From NCBI GenBank assembly GCA_002450255.1, contig DJYW01000183.1, positions 1 to 9,026 of the forward strand: 9,026 nt of DNA. The letters are read 5' to 3'. The first letter of the stretch is position 1, and each line of letters opens with the position of its first letter. The DNA comes from Gammaproteobacteria bacterium UBA6968. Its GTDB lineage: Bacteria > Pseudomonadota > Gammaproteobacteria > Pseudomonadales > Azotimanducaceae. The notes below the pieces were generated by a model. The model was not told the DNA's origin and did no database searches. It saw nothing but the letters and a program-made list of their open reading frames with translations. The translations under genes were made by a program, and so were the position numbers. Positions 1 through 5,586 of this stretch are shown here, piece after piece.

Positions 1-72
1 GTTTAAGGTCACTTATAAGAGCGCTTATGGAAAGCGCGTGCAAAAAGTGCCTATAAAACTCGCAAAAGAAGT
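1..72 (+). other. Left-edge region, possible end of an upstream plus-strand gene
   Basis: No gene can be called with confidence here. One plus-strand frame is open from base 3 and stops with TAA at 54-56, which would give a 17-residue C-terminal tail ending ...SACKKCL. Another frame stops at once (TAA at 4-6). A third stays open to TAA at 167 but would run through the strong terminator at 73-106, so it is unlikely. A perfect 6-bp hairpin, GCGCTT (21-26) with AAGCGC (32-37) and a 5-base loop, also lies here. The terminator just downstream implies that some plus-strand transcript ends here. Whether its gene ends at 4-6 or 54-56, or the transcript is non-coding, cannot be decided from this window. 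Confidence 0.25.
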
Positions 73-106
73 GGGTTCGATAGAACGCTTTATCGAACCC
101 CTTTTT
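73..106 (+). terminator. Strong rho-independent terminator, probably bidirectional
   Basis: GGGTTCGATA (73-82) pairs perfectly with TATCGAACCC (91-100) around the 8-base loop GAACGCTT, and CTTTTT follows at 101-106. On the plus strand this is a textbook intrinsic terminator for the unit entering from the left. The A-rich stretch AAAAGAA at 64-70 gives TTCTTTT after the stem on the minus strand. The same element could therefore also stop transcripts of the acyl-CoA synthetase operon, whose last gene ends at 205. Confidence 0.85.
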
Positions 107-157
107 GGCGTGACCTGCTTAACAAAGCCTTTTCTGCACGTCTGCTTTATTGAAACT

Positions 158-198
158 GATCGGTAAGACCGGGCTAGCCGGACCGAGCCTTATCGATC
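158..198 (-). terminator. Hairpin just downstream of the acyl-CoA synthetase gene
   Basis: GATCGGTAAG (158-167) pairs with CTTATCGATC (189-198) over ten positions with a single G-U wobble. The enclosed 21 bases can add a short CCGG/CCGG stem (169-172 with 178-181). The hairpin starts 7 bases after the minus-strand stop at 205-207. The bases that follow it on the minus strand (AGTTTCAATAAAG) are not a proper U-run. It may therefore be a 3' stabilising hairpin or a weak terminator backed up by the element at 73-106. Confidence 0.4.
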
Positions 199-204
199 CT
201 CACT

Positions 205-1728
205 TTATTGCTCAGCGGCAGCCGCACCCAGACGTTCACGCACAATGCGACGTAGCAACTTACCCGTCTCGTTGTAGGGCAACTCGGGCCAAACTTCCCA
301 AAACTGCGGTACCCGAGAACTACGCATTGTTTCTTTAACGTAATCCTGCAACGCCGAAATTTCGGCTTGCTGTCCGACCTTAAAGACAACGGCTGCAGCC
401 ACCCCTTCCCCCCACTGCTCATCAGGCACGCCGACGACGGCAACATCGGCTACTGCTGCGTGGGTCAGCAATACATCTTCAATTTCGCCCGGTGACAGAT
501 TCTCGCCACCGCGCACAATGATGTCGTCAGCGCGACCAAGTAAAAACAGATAACCCTGCGAATCTATACTGCCCGCATCGCGAGTGGGGAACCATCCTTC
601 GCTATCCGTGACCGGACCGCGCCCCTCGTATTCGCCAGAGACCTGTTCGCCGCGCACATAGATCTCGCCGCGCTCATCCGCGCCGACCAAATTGCCGTCC
701 TCGTCGCGTATTTCAATCTCTACACCGGGCAATGCCTGCCCCACGGAAACAAGTCTGCGCTGCACGTCAGGGTCCTGGCTGGCCGCCGCCGCGCGATGCG
801 CGTCCGGACCTAAAACCGCGACGGTAGAGCTGGTTTCCGTCAGACCATAGGCGTTTGAGAAATCGGTATCAGGGAACAGTCGCATGGCTTTTTGGATAAC
901 TGCAAGCGGCATCTTGCCGCCACCATAAGCCAAACTTGACAAACAACTTAAATCTGCGAGAGAGCGACCACTTGCTGCAACGTGCTCAACAATACGCGCC
1001 AACATGGTGGGCACAACAAATGCGGTGCTGACCTTGTGTTGCACCACCAGATCAACCCAGGTTTCGGCGTCGAAATTAGGCAATTGTACAACGTGACGGC
1101 CGGCGTAAACCGAGCTCATAATCGCGGCTATACCCGCAATGTGATAAGGCGGCACACAGACAAGTGCGGCGTCTCCTTCCGGTGCACCGGCAAACTCTAC
1201 GGAGCTGAGAATATAGGAAACCAGATGTTTATGGCGCAGCATGGCGGCTTTCGGTTCGCCGGTGGTGCCACTGGTAAATAGCAGTACCGCGATTTCTTCA
1301 GGATCCATCGGCCACTCGGTTAGCAGATCACCGCCACTTTGCGACTGTGCCACAAATTCCGGCGAACTCTGGCTAGTAACCTCTGCGTGTTCGCTGAAGC
1401 CATTCACACGTGCCGCGTCAGTTACGAGATAAGCTGGCGTCACCCGTTCTAACAGCTTGCCAATTTCTGCGTCGGTAAGACGATAATTGAGCGGCACATA
1501 GGGAATACCCGCACACGCGCTGGCGAATAAACACAGCGGTGTACCAAGATTACTTACGTCCAGTTTAACCGCACGCGAAGCCTGACTGGCCAGCAGCTGC
1601 CGGCCCTGCAGACGGGCACCGTCAAAAAGCTGCTGATAAGTTAATGACTGGCCGCTGCTGCCATCCGTAAACGCTGGGCGATCGGGGAAAGCTGAAGCCG
1701 CCATCTCCAGTAGCATCATCACATTCAT
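205..1728 (-). CDS. AMP-forming acyl-CoA synthetase (class I adenylate-forming ligase)
   Basis: This cytosolic enzyme of 507 residues activates a carboxylic acid with ATP to an acyl-adenylate and then forms the CoA thioester. All core motifs of the ANL superfamily are visible. The phosphate-binding loop FTSGTTGEPK is at 151-160, YGLTE at 294-298 and the ribose-contacting Asp near 383 (PTRDAG). The hinge LGRADDIIVRGGENLSPGEIE spans 397-417, and the catalytic C-terminal lysine of NETGK is K490. The enzyme therefore looks intact, and its length is normal for the family. The gene follows the small upstream gene by 9 bases; the upstream TAG lies within a weak AGGCG-type Shine-Dalgarno region, which suggests translational coupling. 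ATG at 1728 is used, though ATGs at residues 4 and 5 are possible. The substrate is not evident; medium/long-chain fatty, steroid side-chain or aromatic acids are all possible. Function class is near certain and specificity is unknown. Confidence 0.95.
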   Translation of the reverse strand: MNVMMLLEMAASAFPDRPAFTDGSSGQSLTYQQLFDGARLQGRQLLASQASRAVKLDVSNLGTPLCLFASACAGIPYVPLNYRLTDAEIGKLLERVTPAYLVTDAARVNGFSEHAEVTSQSSPEFVAQSQSGGDLLTEWPMDPEEIAVLLFTSGTTGEPKAAMLRHKHLVSYILSSVEFAGAPEGDAALVCVPPYHIAGIAAIMSSVYAGRHVVQLPNFDAETWVDLVVQHKVSTAFVVPTMLARIVEHVAASGRSLADLSCLSSLAYGGGKMPLAVIQKAMRLFPDTDFSNAYGLTETSSTVAVLGPDAHRAAAASQDPDVQRRLVSVGQALPGVEIEIRDEDGNLVGADERGEIYVRGEQVSGEYEGRGPVTDSEGWFPTRDAGSIDSQGYLFLLGRADDIIVRGGENLSPGEIEDVLLTHAAVADVAVVGVPDEQWGEGVAAAVVFKVGQQAEISALQDYVKETMRSSRVPQFWEVWPELPYNETGKLLRRIVRERLGAAAAEQ

Positions 1729-1737
1729 GGTGTACGC

Positions 1738-2046
1738 CTAGTCGGTCTTGGGCAGTTGTTTGGTATCTTTTTGTAAGAGCAGGTGTCCGCCAATGGCCAG
1801 GCCGCCCGCGCCCGCTTTGACGCAGAGCACTTCCAGGGTTTCGTCTGCGTCGATGTAGCGTTTGCCCATTACGATGCCAACCGCGTGGCCTGGATCAACG
1901 TCGCCGGTTTTGGCTGCGTCCGCAGCACTCGCCATAGGTGCGCCGCCACAAGTAATTTCAATGTCGCCGCTTGGTGCGGAAACCACCATGACTTCGCCAT
2001 CACAGACTGTACTTTTTAGTCGGTCACCGGTTTTAAGCTCTGGCAT
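1738..2046 (-). CDS. Small conserved protein (102 aa) of unknown function, first gene of the acyl-CoA synthetase operon
   Basis: The frame is open from 2136, but the start is set at ATG 2046. That ATG is preceded by AGGGGAG with good spacing, and a sigma70-like promoter at 2090-2118 would place the transcription start about 37 bases upstream. The longer version would begin upstream of that promoter. The protein begins MPELKTGDRLKSTVCDGEV and has no signal peptide or membrane segment. It has three cysteines: C15 (STVCDGEV), C33 (ITCGGAPM) and C75 (EVLCVKAGAGGL), each in a glycine-rich setting. The surroundings are beta-rich, which suggests a small barrel or a metal- or thiol-bearing fold. I recall similar short proteins beside acyl-CoA synthetases in actinobacteria, but this is memory and untested. 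The role is unknown. Tight linkage to the synthetase suggests an accessory or partner function. Confidence 0.8.
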   Translation of the reverse strand: MPELKTGDRLKSTVCDGEVMVVSAPSGDIEITCGGAPMASAADAAKTGDVDPGHAVGIVMGKRYIDADETLEVLCVKAGAGGLAIGGHLLLQKDTKQLPKTD

Positions 2047-2050
2047 CAAT

Positions 2051-2060
2051 ACTCCCCTCA
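2051..2060 (-). promoter_or_regulatory. Ribosome-binding leader TGAGGGGAGT of the small operon gene
   Basis: On the minus strand TGAGGGGAGT is followed by ATTG and then ATG (2046). It decides the start of the 102-residue protein. The same ten bases, with the same 4-base gap to ATG, precede the divergent oxidoreductase gene (2301-2310). Confidence 0.75.
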
Positions 2061-2089
2061 TACCGTTTGTAGATTTCCCGAACGCTCTG

Positions 2090-2118
2090 ATTCTAGGCGA
2101 GCCTTGCGCAGATGACAA
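2090..2118 (-). promoter_or_regulatory. Sigma70-like promoter of the small protein / acyl-CoA synthetase operon
   Basis: On the minus strand TTGTCA (2113-2118) and TAGAAT (2090-2095) are separated by exactly 17 bases. Each hexamer matches the consensus at five of six positions. A start site near 2083 would give a leader of about 37 bases containing the ribosome binding site at 2051-2060. This is the best promoter seen in the window, called by inspection only. Confidence 0.6.
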
Positions 2119-2300
2119 AATATCCTCTTCCACCATTGCCCCATGGCGGGTTTAATGGGCGCGGGAAAATTTGTTCAATCTGAGACAGCAAAACCGCTGG
2201 TCACGATTTTGGCTTAGCTCAATGACGCTAGACCATGTGCCATCCGAGCTGCAATTCGGCACGTCTCCTGTGCAGATTAATCCGCGTAACAACTAACGCT

Positions 2301-2310
2301 TGAGGGGAGT
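2301..2310 (+). promoter_or_regulatory. Ribosome-binding leader TGAGGGGAGT of the LLM oxidoreductase gene
   Basis: TGAGGGGAGT is followed by GACA and ATG at 2315. This favours ATG 2315 over the in-frame TTG at 2300, which would overlap the Shine-Dalgarno sequence. It is identical to the leader of the divergent gene at 2051-2060. Confidence 0.75.
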
Positions 2311-2314
2311 GACA

Positions 2315-3373
2315 ATGCGTATCTCAATTTCAATTGGTTCCGCCTATTACAACGGCGATGAATGGCAATCGCTGGTGGACTACACCATGGAAGCAGACCG
2401 GCTCGGAGTCGATGAGGCTTGGTCTGCAGAAGCGTGGGGTATGGACGCCATAGTGCCGCTCGCCTATTTAGCAGCTAAAACCGAACGCATTCGTTTGGGT
2501 ACGGGAATTTTGCAAATCAGTTCGCGCGTACCGTCGATGATTGCGATGACCTCACAAAGCCTGGACACAGTCAGCCAAGGCCGTTTTAACCTTGGTCTGG
2601 GCGTCAGCGGTCCGCAGGTCGTCGAGGGCTTACATGGCGCTTCTTTCGCGAAACCACTCAGTCGCCTGCGCGAGTGCGTGGAGATTCTACGCATTGCTCT
2701 AGCTGGCGAGAAACTACAGTACGAAGGTGAACACTATCTCCTGCCAAGGCCTGGTGGCGAAGGCAAAGCGCTGCGCCTATCACAGCCGCCACGCCCGGAT
2801 TTACCGATTTATCTGGCTACTTTGGGGCCCAAGTCGCTGCAGATGACGGGTGAGCTAGCAGACGGTTGGTTGGGCACCTGCTTTATGCCGGAACAGGCAC
2901 AGGTTTTTCTCGACGATATTAAAATGGGCTTGAATCAGGCCGGGCGCAGCATGGCTGACCTGGATATTCAAACTGGCGGTTACTTCGAGATGAGTGACGA
3001 CGTTGAGCGACTGATTGCAGACCGCAAACCCGCGATGGCCTTTACGTTGGGCGGCATGGGTTCTGCCAAAACCAATTTCTACAACGATGCCTATTGTCGC
3101 GCGGGTTACACCGACGACGCTAAAGCAGTGCAACAACTGTGGATTGACGGTAAGCGCGAGAAGGCTGTAGCGCGGGTGCCGGACGAAATGGTGCTGCTGA
3201 CCAACTTGATTGGCACCGAAGACATGATCCGCGAACGCTTACGAGCCTTCCGCGATGCCGGTGTGAATACGTTTCGGTTAGGTACTGGCGGACAGACCTG
3301 GCACGAGCGCACAGACGCGCTGGCTGAGGCTGCAGACTTGATTCAGTCTGAGAGCAAAACCTGGGCAGCTTAA
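2315..3373 (+). CDS. LLM-class oxidoreductase, probably F420-dependent (Rv3520c-like)
   Basis: The 352-residue protein has the bacterial luciferase-like (beta/alpha)8 barrel pattern. Its N-terminal strand is ISISIGSAYY (3-12). AEAWGMDAIVPLAYLAAKT follows at about 39-56, then IRLGTGILQISSRVPSMIAM at 59-78. The core block GRFNLGLGVSGPQVVEGLHG spans 89-108. Further on come GGMGSAKTNF (246-255) and GYTDDA (264-269). The GLGVSGPQVVEG and GGMG..TNF blocks recall the mycobacterial Rv3520c family of predicted F420-dependent oxidoreductases, found near sterol-degradation genes; that assignment is from memory of the family. These enzymes use F420H2 or, in other branches, FMNH2 for hydride transfer or monooxygenation in the cytosol. 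The gene is divergent from the acyl-CoA synthetase operon across 268 bases, so a related substrate is plausible. Cofactor and substrate remain unproven. No F420 biosynthesis gene is in the window. Confidence 0.88.
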   Translation: MRISISIGSAYYNGDEWQSLVDYTMEADRLGVDEAWSAEAWGMDAIVPLAYLAAKTERIRLGTGILQISSRVPSMIAMTSQSLDTVSQGRFNLGLGVSGPQVVEGLHGASFAKPLSRLRECVEILRIALAGEKLQYEGEHYLLPRPGGEGKALRLSQPPRPDLPIYLATLGPKSLQMTGELADGWLGTCFMPEQAQVFLDDIKMGLNQAGRSMADLDIQTGGYFEMSDDVERLIADRKPAMAFTLGGMGSAKTNFYNDAYCRAGYTDDAKAVQQLWIDGKREKAVARVPDEMVLLTNLIGTEDMIRERLRAFRDAGVNTFRLGTGGQTWHERTDALAEAADLIQSESKTWAA

Positions 3374-3412
3374 TCGCTGTAATTTTGGCTTAAATAGTGT
3401 GTGACCTGCGGC

Positions 3413-3432
3413 GGCAAGGACACAGCCTTGCC
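3413..3432 (+). other. Perfect hairpin downstream of the LLM oxidoreductase
   Basis: GGCAAGG (3413-3419) pairs perfectly with CCTTGCC (3426-3432) around the loop ACACAG, 39 bases after the stop at 3371-3373. No U-run follows on either strand. It is better seen as a 3' end-protecting structure or part of a factor-dependent termination region than as an intrinsic terminator. The rest of the gap 3374-3652 has no supported gene. Confidence 0.35.
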
Positions 3433-3520
3433 TCTACCTGTTTGCGCCGTCCAAATCTTCCAGCTCTGTCTATCTACGCAGGTGTATGGCCCTCGATCCA
3501 ACTTCTATCAGTTGACCTCT

Positions 3521-3570
3521 AGCGGTTGACGTCTTGCTGCCGACCGCTTCTTGCTGACCTTTATTTATTT
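3521..3570 (+). terminator. Weak candidate terminator for the LLM oxidoreductase
   Basis: AGCGGTTG (3521-3528) pairs with CGACCGCT (3541-3548), eight pairs with one G-U, around a 12-base loop. The tail 3549-3570 is T-rich but interrupted (TCTTGCTGACCTTTATTTATTT). TCTTGCTG occurs twice, in the loop (3532-3539) and in the tail (3549-3556). The structure lies 148 bases past the stop codon, so it may equally be a chance hairpin. Confidence 0.3.
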
Positions 3571-3652
3571 GGTCTATATAGGCAATCTTCGGACTGCAGC
3601 CCCCGCCACGCACCAGCAGAAACATCCCAACCATATTGATCTGCTATTAAAG

Positions 3653-4666
3653 TTAAAGCTCAGCAGCCGGAATTGGGTGCGCAATAATATGTCCCACGAT
3701 ATCCGCTGCCAATACCGGCACTATTTCTTTTGGCAGATTGTGGCCCATGCCCGCATAACTTAGGAATTGAGCGTCGGGGATTGTCGCCGCAGTATGCTCG
3801 CCATGTGCCAACGGCAGCAGCGTGTCTTCCATACCATGCTGAACCAGTGTCGGTGCGTAGATCTGAGCGACCTGGTCGGTGCGATCACCCGCGCCCAGTA
3901 TCGCCATCAGCTGCCTTCGCATGGCGCTGGGATACAAACCGATTTCTTCCAATCGCTGCGCCCGATCACCACTGCTCTCTTCTACGCCACGCAAGCCGGC
4001 CTCAGCCTCGCCGGATGGCGGTGGCAAATGCGGCGCATTCGTGGTCGACATGATGGAAATTAAGCTGGCGGTGCGTTCGGGATAAGTGACGGCAAAGGTT
4101 TGCGCGATCATACCACCCATGGATGCTCCCATGACGTGGGCACGCTTTACCCCTTGGGCATCCAGCACGGCAGCAGCATCAGTCGCCATGTCCGTTAAGG
4201 TATAAACCTTGGTCACCGGTAAACCGATGCGCCACTTCAGCAAGTTCCACCACAACAACGGCTGGCCCATGTCATCCAGACGCTGGGAGGCACCGGTATC
4301 CCGGTTATCAAATAAAATGACCCGCAAACCCGCAGCCACCAATCGGCCGACTAAATCTTCGCCCCACATGCGATGCGACGCCGTGAGACCCATAATCATT
4401 AAGACCGGAGGACCATTTGGCGGGCCGATACTGGTGTGCGCAATCTGCACTGGACCACTGCTGGTTATCTGCAGCGGTCCGCCCAGTAAGCCCTTAGCAG
4501 TGTCCTCTGCCCAGGCGCGCGACGCACTTGTACCCGCCACCGAGACAACAATTAACAGCATTGCAGCTGCCAACTGAAGCCACACACCTCGACGCAGGTA
4601 ACTTATGTGACCAATCACAAATTGATCCTTTAGGTAGGTGGGTTTTAATTGGGTGCGTTTTGACAT
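3653..4666 (-). CDS. Exported alpha/beta hydrolase (esterase-like)
   Basis: This 337-residue protein belongs to the alpha/beta-hydrolase fold, likely a carboxylesterase. A positively charged N-terminus is followed by a hydrophobic segment at about 28-47 and AWA-ED near 51-54, a plausible signal peptidase I site. It is therefore probably periplasmic, or anchored by its N-terminus. The fold's landmarks are in order. The oxyanion-hole strand is VLMIMGLTAS (88-97) and FDNRDTGAS sits at 119-127, as in aclacinomycin methylesterase-like enzymes. The nucleophile elbow GASMGG holds S182. The acid residue is D281 in HGMEDTLLP, and the catalytic histidine is H309 in GMGHN. The triad is complete. ATG 4666 has AAGGGCAC upstream; the next methionine (36) would destroy the signal region. 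The gene is divergent from the DJ-1 family gene across 175 bases and convergent with the LLM oxidoreductase. Its substrate is unknown. Confidence 0.9.
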   Translation of the reverse strand: MSKRTQLKPTYLKDQFVIGHISYLRRGVWLQLAAAMLLIVVSVAGTSASRAWAEDTAKGLLGGPLQITSSGPVQIAHTSIGPPNGPPVLMIMGLTASHRMWGEDLVGRLVAAGLRVILFDNRDTGASQRLDDMGQPLLWWNLLKWRIGLPVTKVYTLTDMATDAAAVLDAQGVKRAHVMGASMGGMIAQTFAVTYPERTASLISIMSTTNAPHLPPPSGEAEAGLRGVEESSGDRAQRLEEIGLYPSAMRRQLMAILGAGDRTDQVAQIYAPTLVQHGMEDTLLPLAHGEHTAATIPDAQFLSYAGMGHNLPKEIVPVLAADIVGHIIAHPIPAAEL

Positions 4667-4710
4667 TGCAGTGCCCTTTTATTTTTAGCCAGCCACGTAT
4701 CATGCGACGC

Positions 4711-4727
4711 TGCCGACCTACTCGGCA
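4711..4727. promoter_or_regulatory. Inverted repeat in the hydrolase/DJ-1 divergent region, possible operator
   Basis: TGCCGA (4711-4716) and TCGGCA (4722-4727) form a perfect 6-bp inverted repeat with a 5-base spacer, 17 bases in all. It lies 45 bases upstream of the hydrolase start. On the minus strand a weak promoter-like pair (TTGCCG, 18 bases, CATGAT) would overlap the repeat, as an operator would. No regulator gene is in the window to match it. Confidence 0.35.
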
Positions 4728-4786
4728 ATGGGCTTACTACAATTCATACAAATTCCGCTTGTGGCCAAGTATTGACGAAAACGACG

Positions 4787-4815
4787 TTGCTATGCCCGCA
4801 TCGGGTTTTTACACT
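4787..4815 (+). promoter_or_regulatory. Candidate promoter of the DJ-1/PfpI family gene
   Basis: TTGCTA (4787-4792) and TACACT (4810-4815) are 17 bases apart, each matching the sigma70 consensus at four of six positions. This would give a leader of roughly 20 bases before ATG 4842. The spacer contains CCCG-CAT-CGGG (4795-4805) followed by five T (4806-4810), which could alternatively be read as a minimal hairpin terminator. Confidence 0.35.
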
Positions 4816-4841
4816 CGGTATCCGCCCAACTGGAGAAGCTC

Positions 4842-5456
4842 ATGCGACTCGGTGCATTGTTCTATTCGGACTTCGAATTATTGGACGCCTACGGCCCGCT
4901 GGAAATGTTCGGCTGCCTCGGCGAGGACCTGGAAATCGTCAGCATTGCCGAACAAGCGGGGCCGGTCCGGTCCACGCCCGGCGTCGCGGCCTATGCGGAT
5001 TTCAGCTTCGCGGATGCGCCCGAACTTGATCTGATTCTGGTGCCTGGCGGCGTCGGCACGCTGGCGGAACTGGAGAACACCGCGTTGTTGGATTTTCTCA
5101 AGGACCGCTGCCCTAAGAGCCAAATCACCATGAGCGTCTGCACCGGCTCGGCGCTGCTCGCACAGGCGGATTTGCTTAATGGCCGAAAAGCCACCACCAA
5201 TAAAATGTATTTCGAAATGGCACGCGGCGTTGGCGCAGCGGTGGATTGGCAGGAGGCCGCCCGTTGGGTCGACGCTGGCCAATACGTCACCTCCTCCGGT
5301 GTCTCCGCTGGCACAGATATGGCGCTGGCCATAATCGCGCGACTCTTTGGCAAGGCGCGCGCTGAAAAGATCACCCGCTTCACCGAGTATCAATGGCATC
5401 AGGACGCAGACAACGATCCATTTTTGGCGTACCTAAATAAGCCCGAGGCATTGTAG
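4842..5456 (+). CDS. DJ-1/PfpI family protein, isonitrile-hydratase-like
   Basis: The 204-residue cytosolic protein is a class I glutamine amidotransferase-like fold of the DJ-1/PfpI superfamily. The N-terminal strand MRLGALFYSDFELLDAYGPLE (1-21) carries D15. The strand LDLILVPGG is at 62-70. The nucleophile elbow MSVCTGSALLAQADLLNGRKAT (97-118) holds C100 and T101. VTSSGVSAGTDMALAIIARL (149-168) closes the domain. D15 and C100 with an adjacent threonine match the arrangement known for Pseudomonas isonitrile hydratase (D17, C101), so hydration of an isonitrile or a related thiol-based reaction is possible. The same fold also forms the ligand domain of AraC-type regulators, but no helix-turn-helix domain follows here. 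The start is supported by GGAG 7 bases upstream, and 204 residues is usual for a single-domain member. The gene stands alone on its strand, with its own terminator. The true substrate is unknown. Confidence 0.9.
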   Translation: MRLGALFYSDFELLDAYGPLEMFGCLGEDLEIVSIAEQAGPVRSTPGVAAYADFSFADAPELDLILVPGGVGTLAELENTALLDFLKDRCPKSQITMSVCTGSALLAQADLLNGRKATTNKMYFEMARGVGAAVDWQEAARWVDAGQYVTSSGVSAGTDMALAIIARLFGKARAEKITRFTEYQWHQDADNDPFLAYLNKPEAL

Positions 5457-5460
5457 CGCC

Positions 5461-5495
5461 AGCGGGTTTGCAGACAGGTTTTAAAGCCGCTTTTT
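5461..5495 (+). terminator. Intrinsic terminator of the DJ-1/PfpI family gene
   Basis: AGCGGGTTT (5461-5469) pairs with AAAGCCGCT (5483-5491) with one mismatch. TTTT follows at 5492-5495. It starts 5 bases after the stop codon at 5454-5456, where a terminator is expected. Confidence 0.55.
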
Positions 5496-5558
5496 AAAAT
5501 CCGCTTTGGGCGGATCAATTTATGAAAAGCGCTGGCCCACTGCGCTGCTGTGGGCCGG
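5496..5558 (-). terminator. Double-hairpin termination region of the redoxin-cytochrome gene
   Basis: Two hairpins lie downstream of the minus-strand stop at 5587. The first met is CTGGCCCAC (5532-5540) with GTGGGCCGG (5550-5558), nine pairs with one G-U, followed on the minus strand by AGCGCTTTTC. The second is ATCCGC (5499-5504) with GCGGAT (5510-5515), a perfect 6-bp stem followed on the minus strand by a short T-run (complement of 5496-5499) and then A-rich sequence. Neither has a long U-run, but together they probably form a tandem terminator. Confidence 0.45.
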
Positions 5559-5586
5559 GACCCTGGATAGTTCATGCACGAGCCGA

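Noticed and set aside
73..100. GGGTTCGA resembling a tRNA T-arm
   Set aside because: No matching acceptor, D-arm or anticodon arm, and the bases form a perfect terminator stem instead.
2047..2136. N-terminal extension of the small operon protein to ATG 2136
   Set aside because: It would start upstream of a good promoter (2090-2118), and the clear ribosome binding site belongs to ATG 2046.
3374..3652. Possible small gene in the convergent gap, such as the frame at 3551-3763
   Set aside because: No ribosome binding site, no recognisable motif, and it runs into the hydrolase gene on the other strand.
4528..5034. 168-codon plus-strand frame across the hydrolase/DJ-1 boundary
   Set aside because: It spans the hydrolase start region and overlaps the DJ-1 gene in another frame; its composition is not protein-like.
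4878..5399. 173-codon open frame on the minus strand opposite the DJ-1 gene
   Set aside because: Antisense shadow; the plus-strand frame shows a complete DJ-1/PfpI motif set, and this translation has no recognisable domain.
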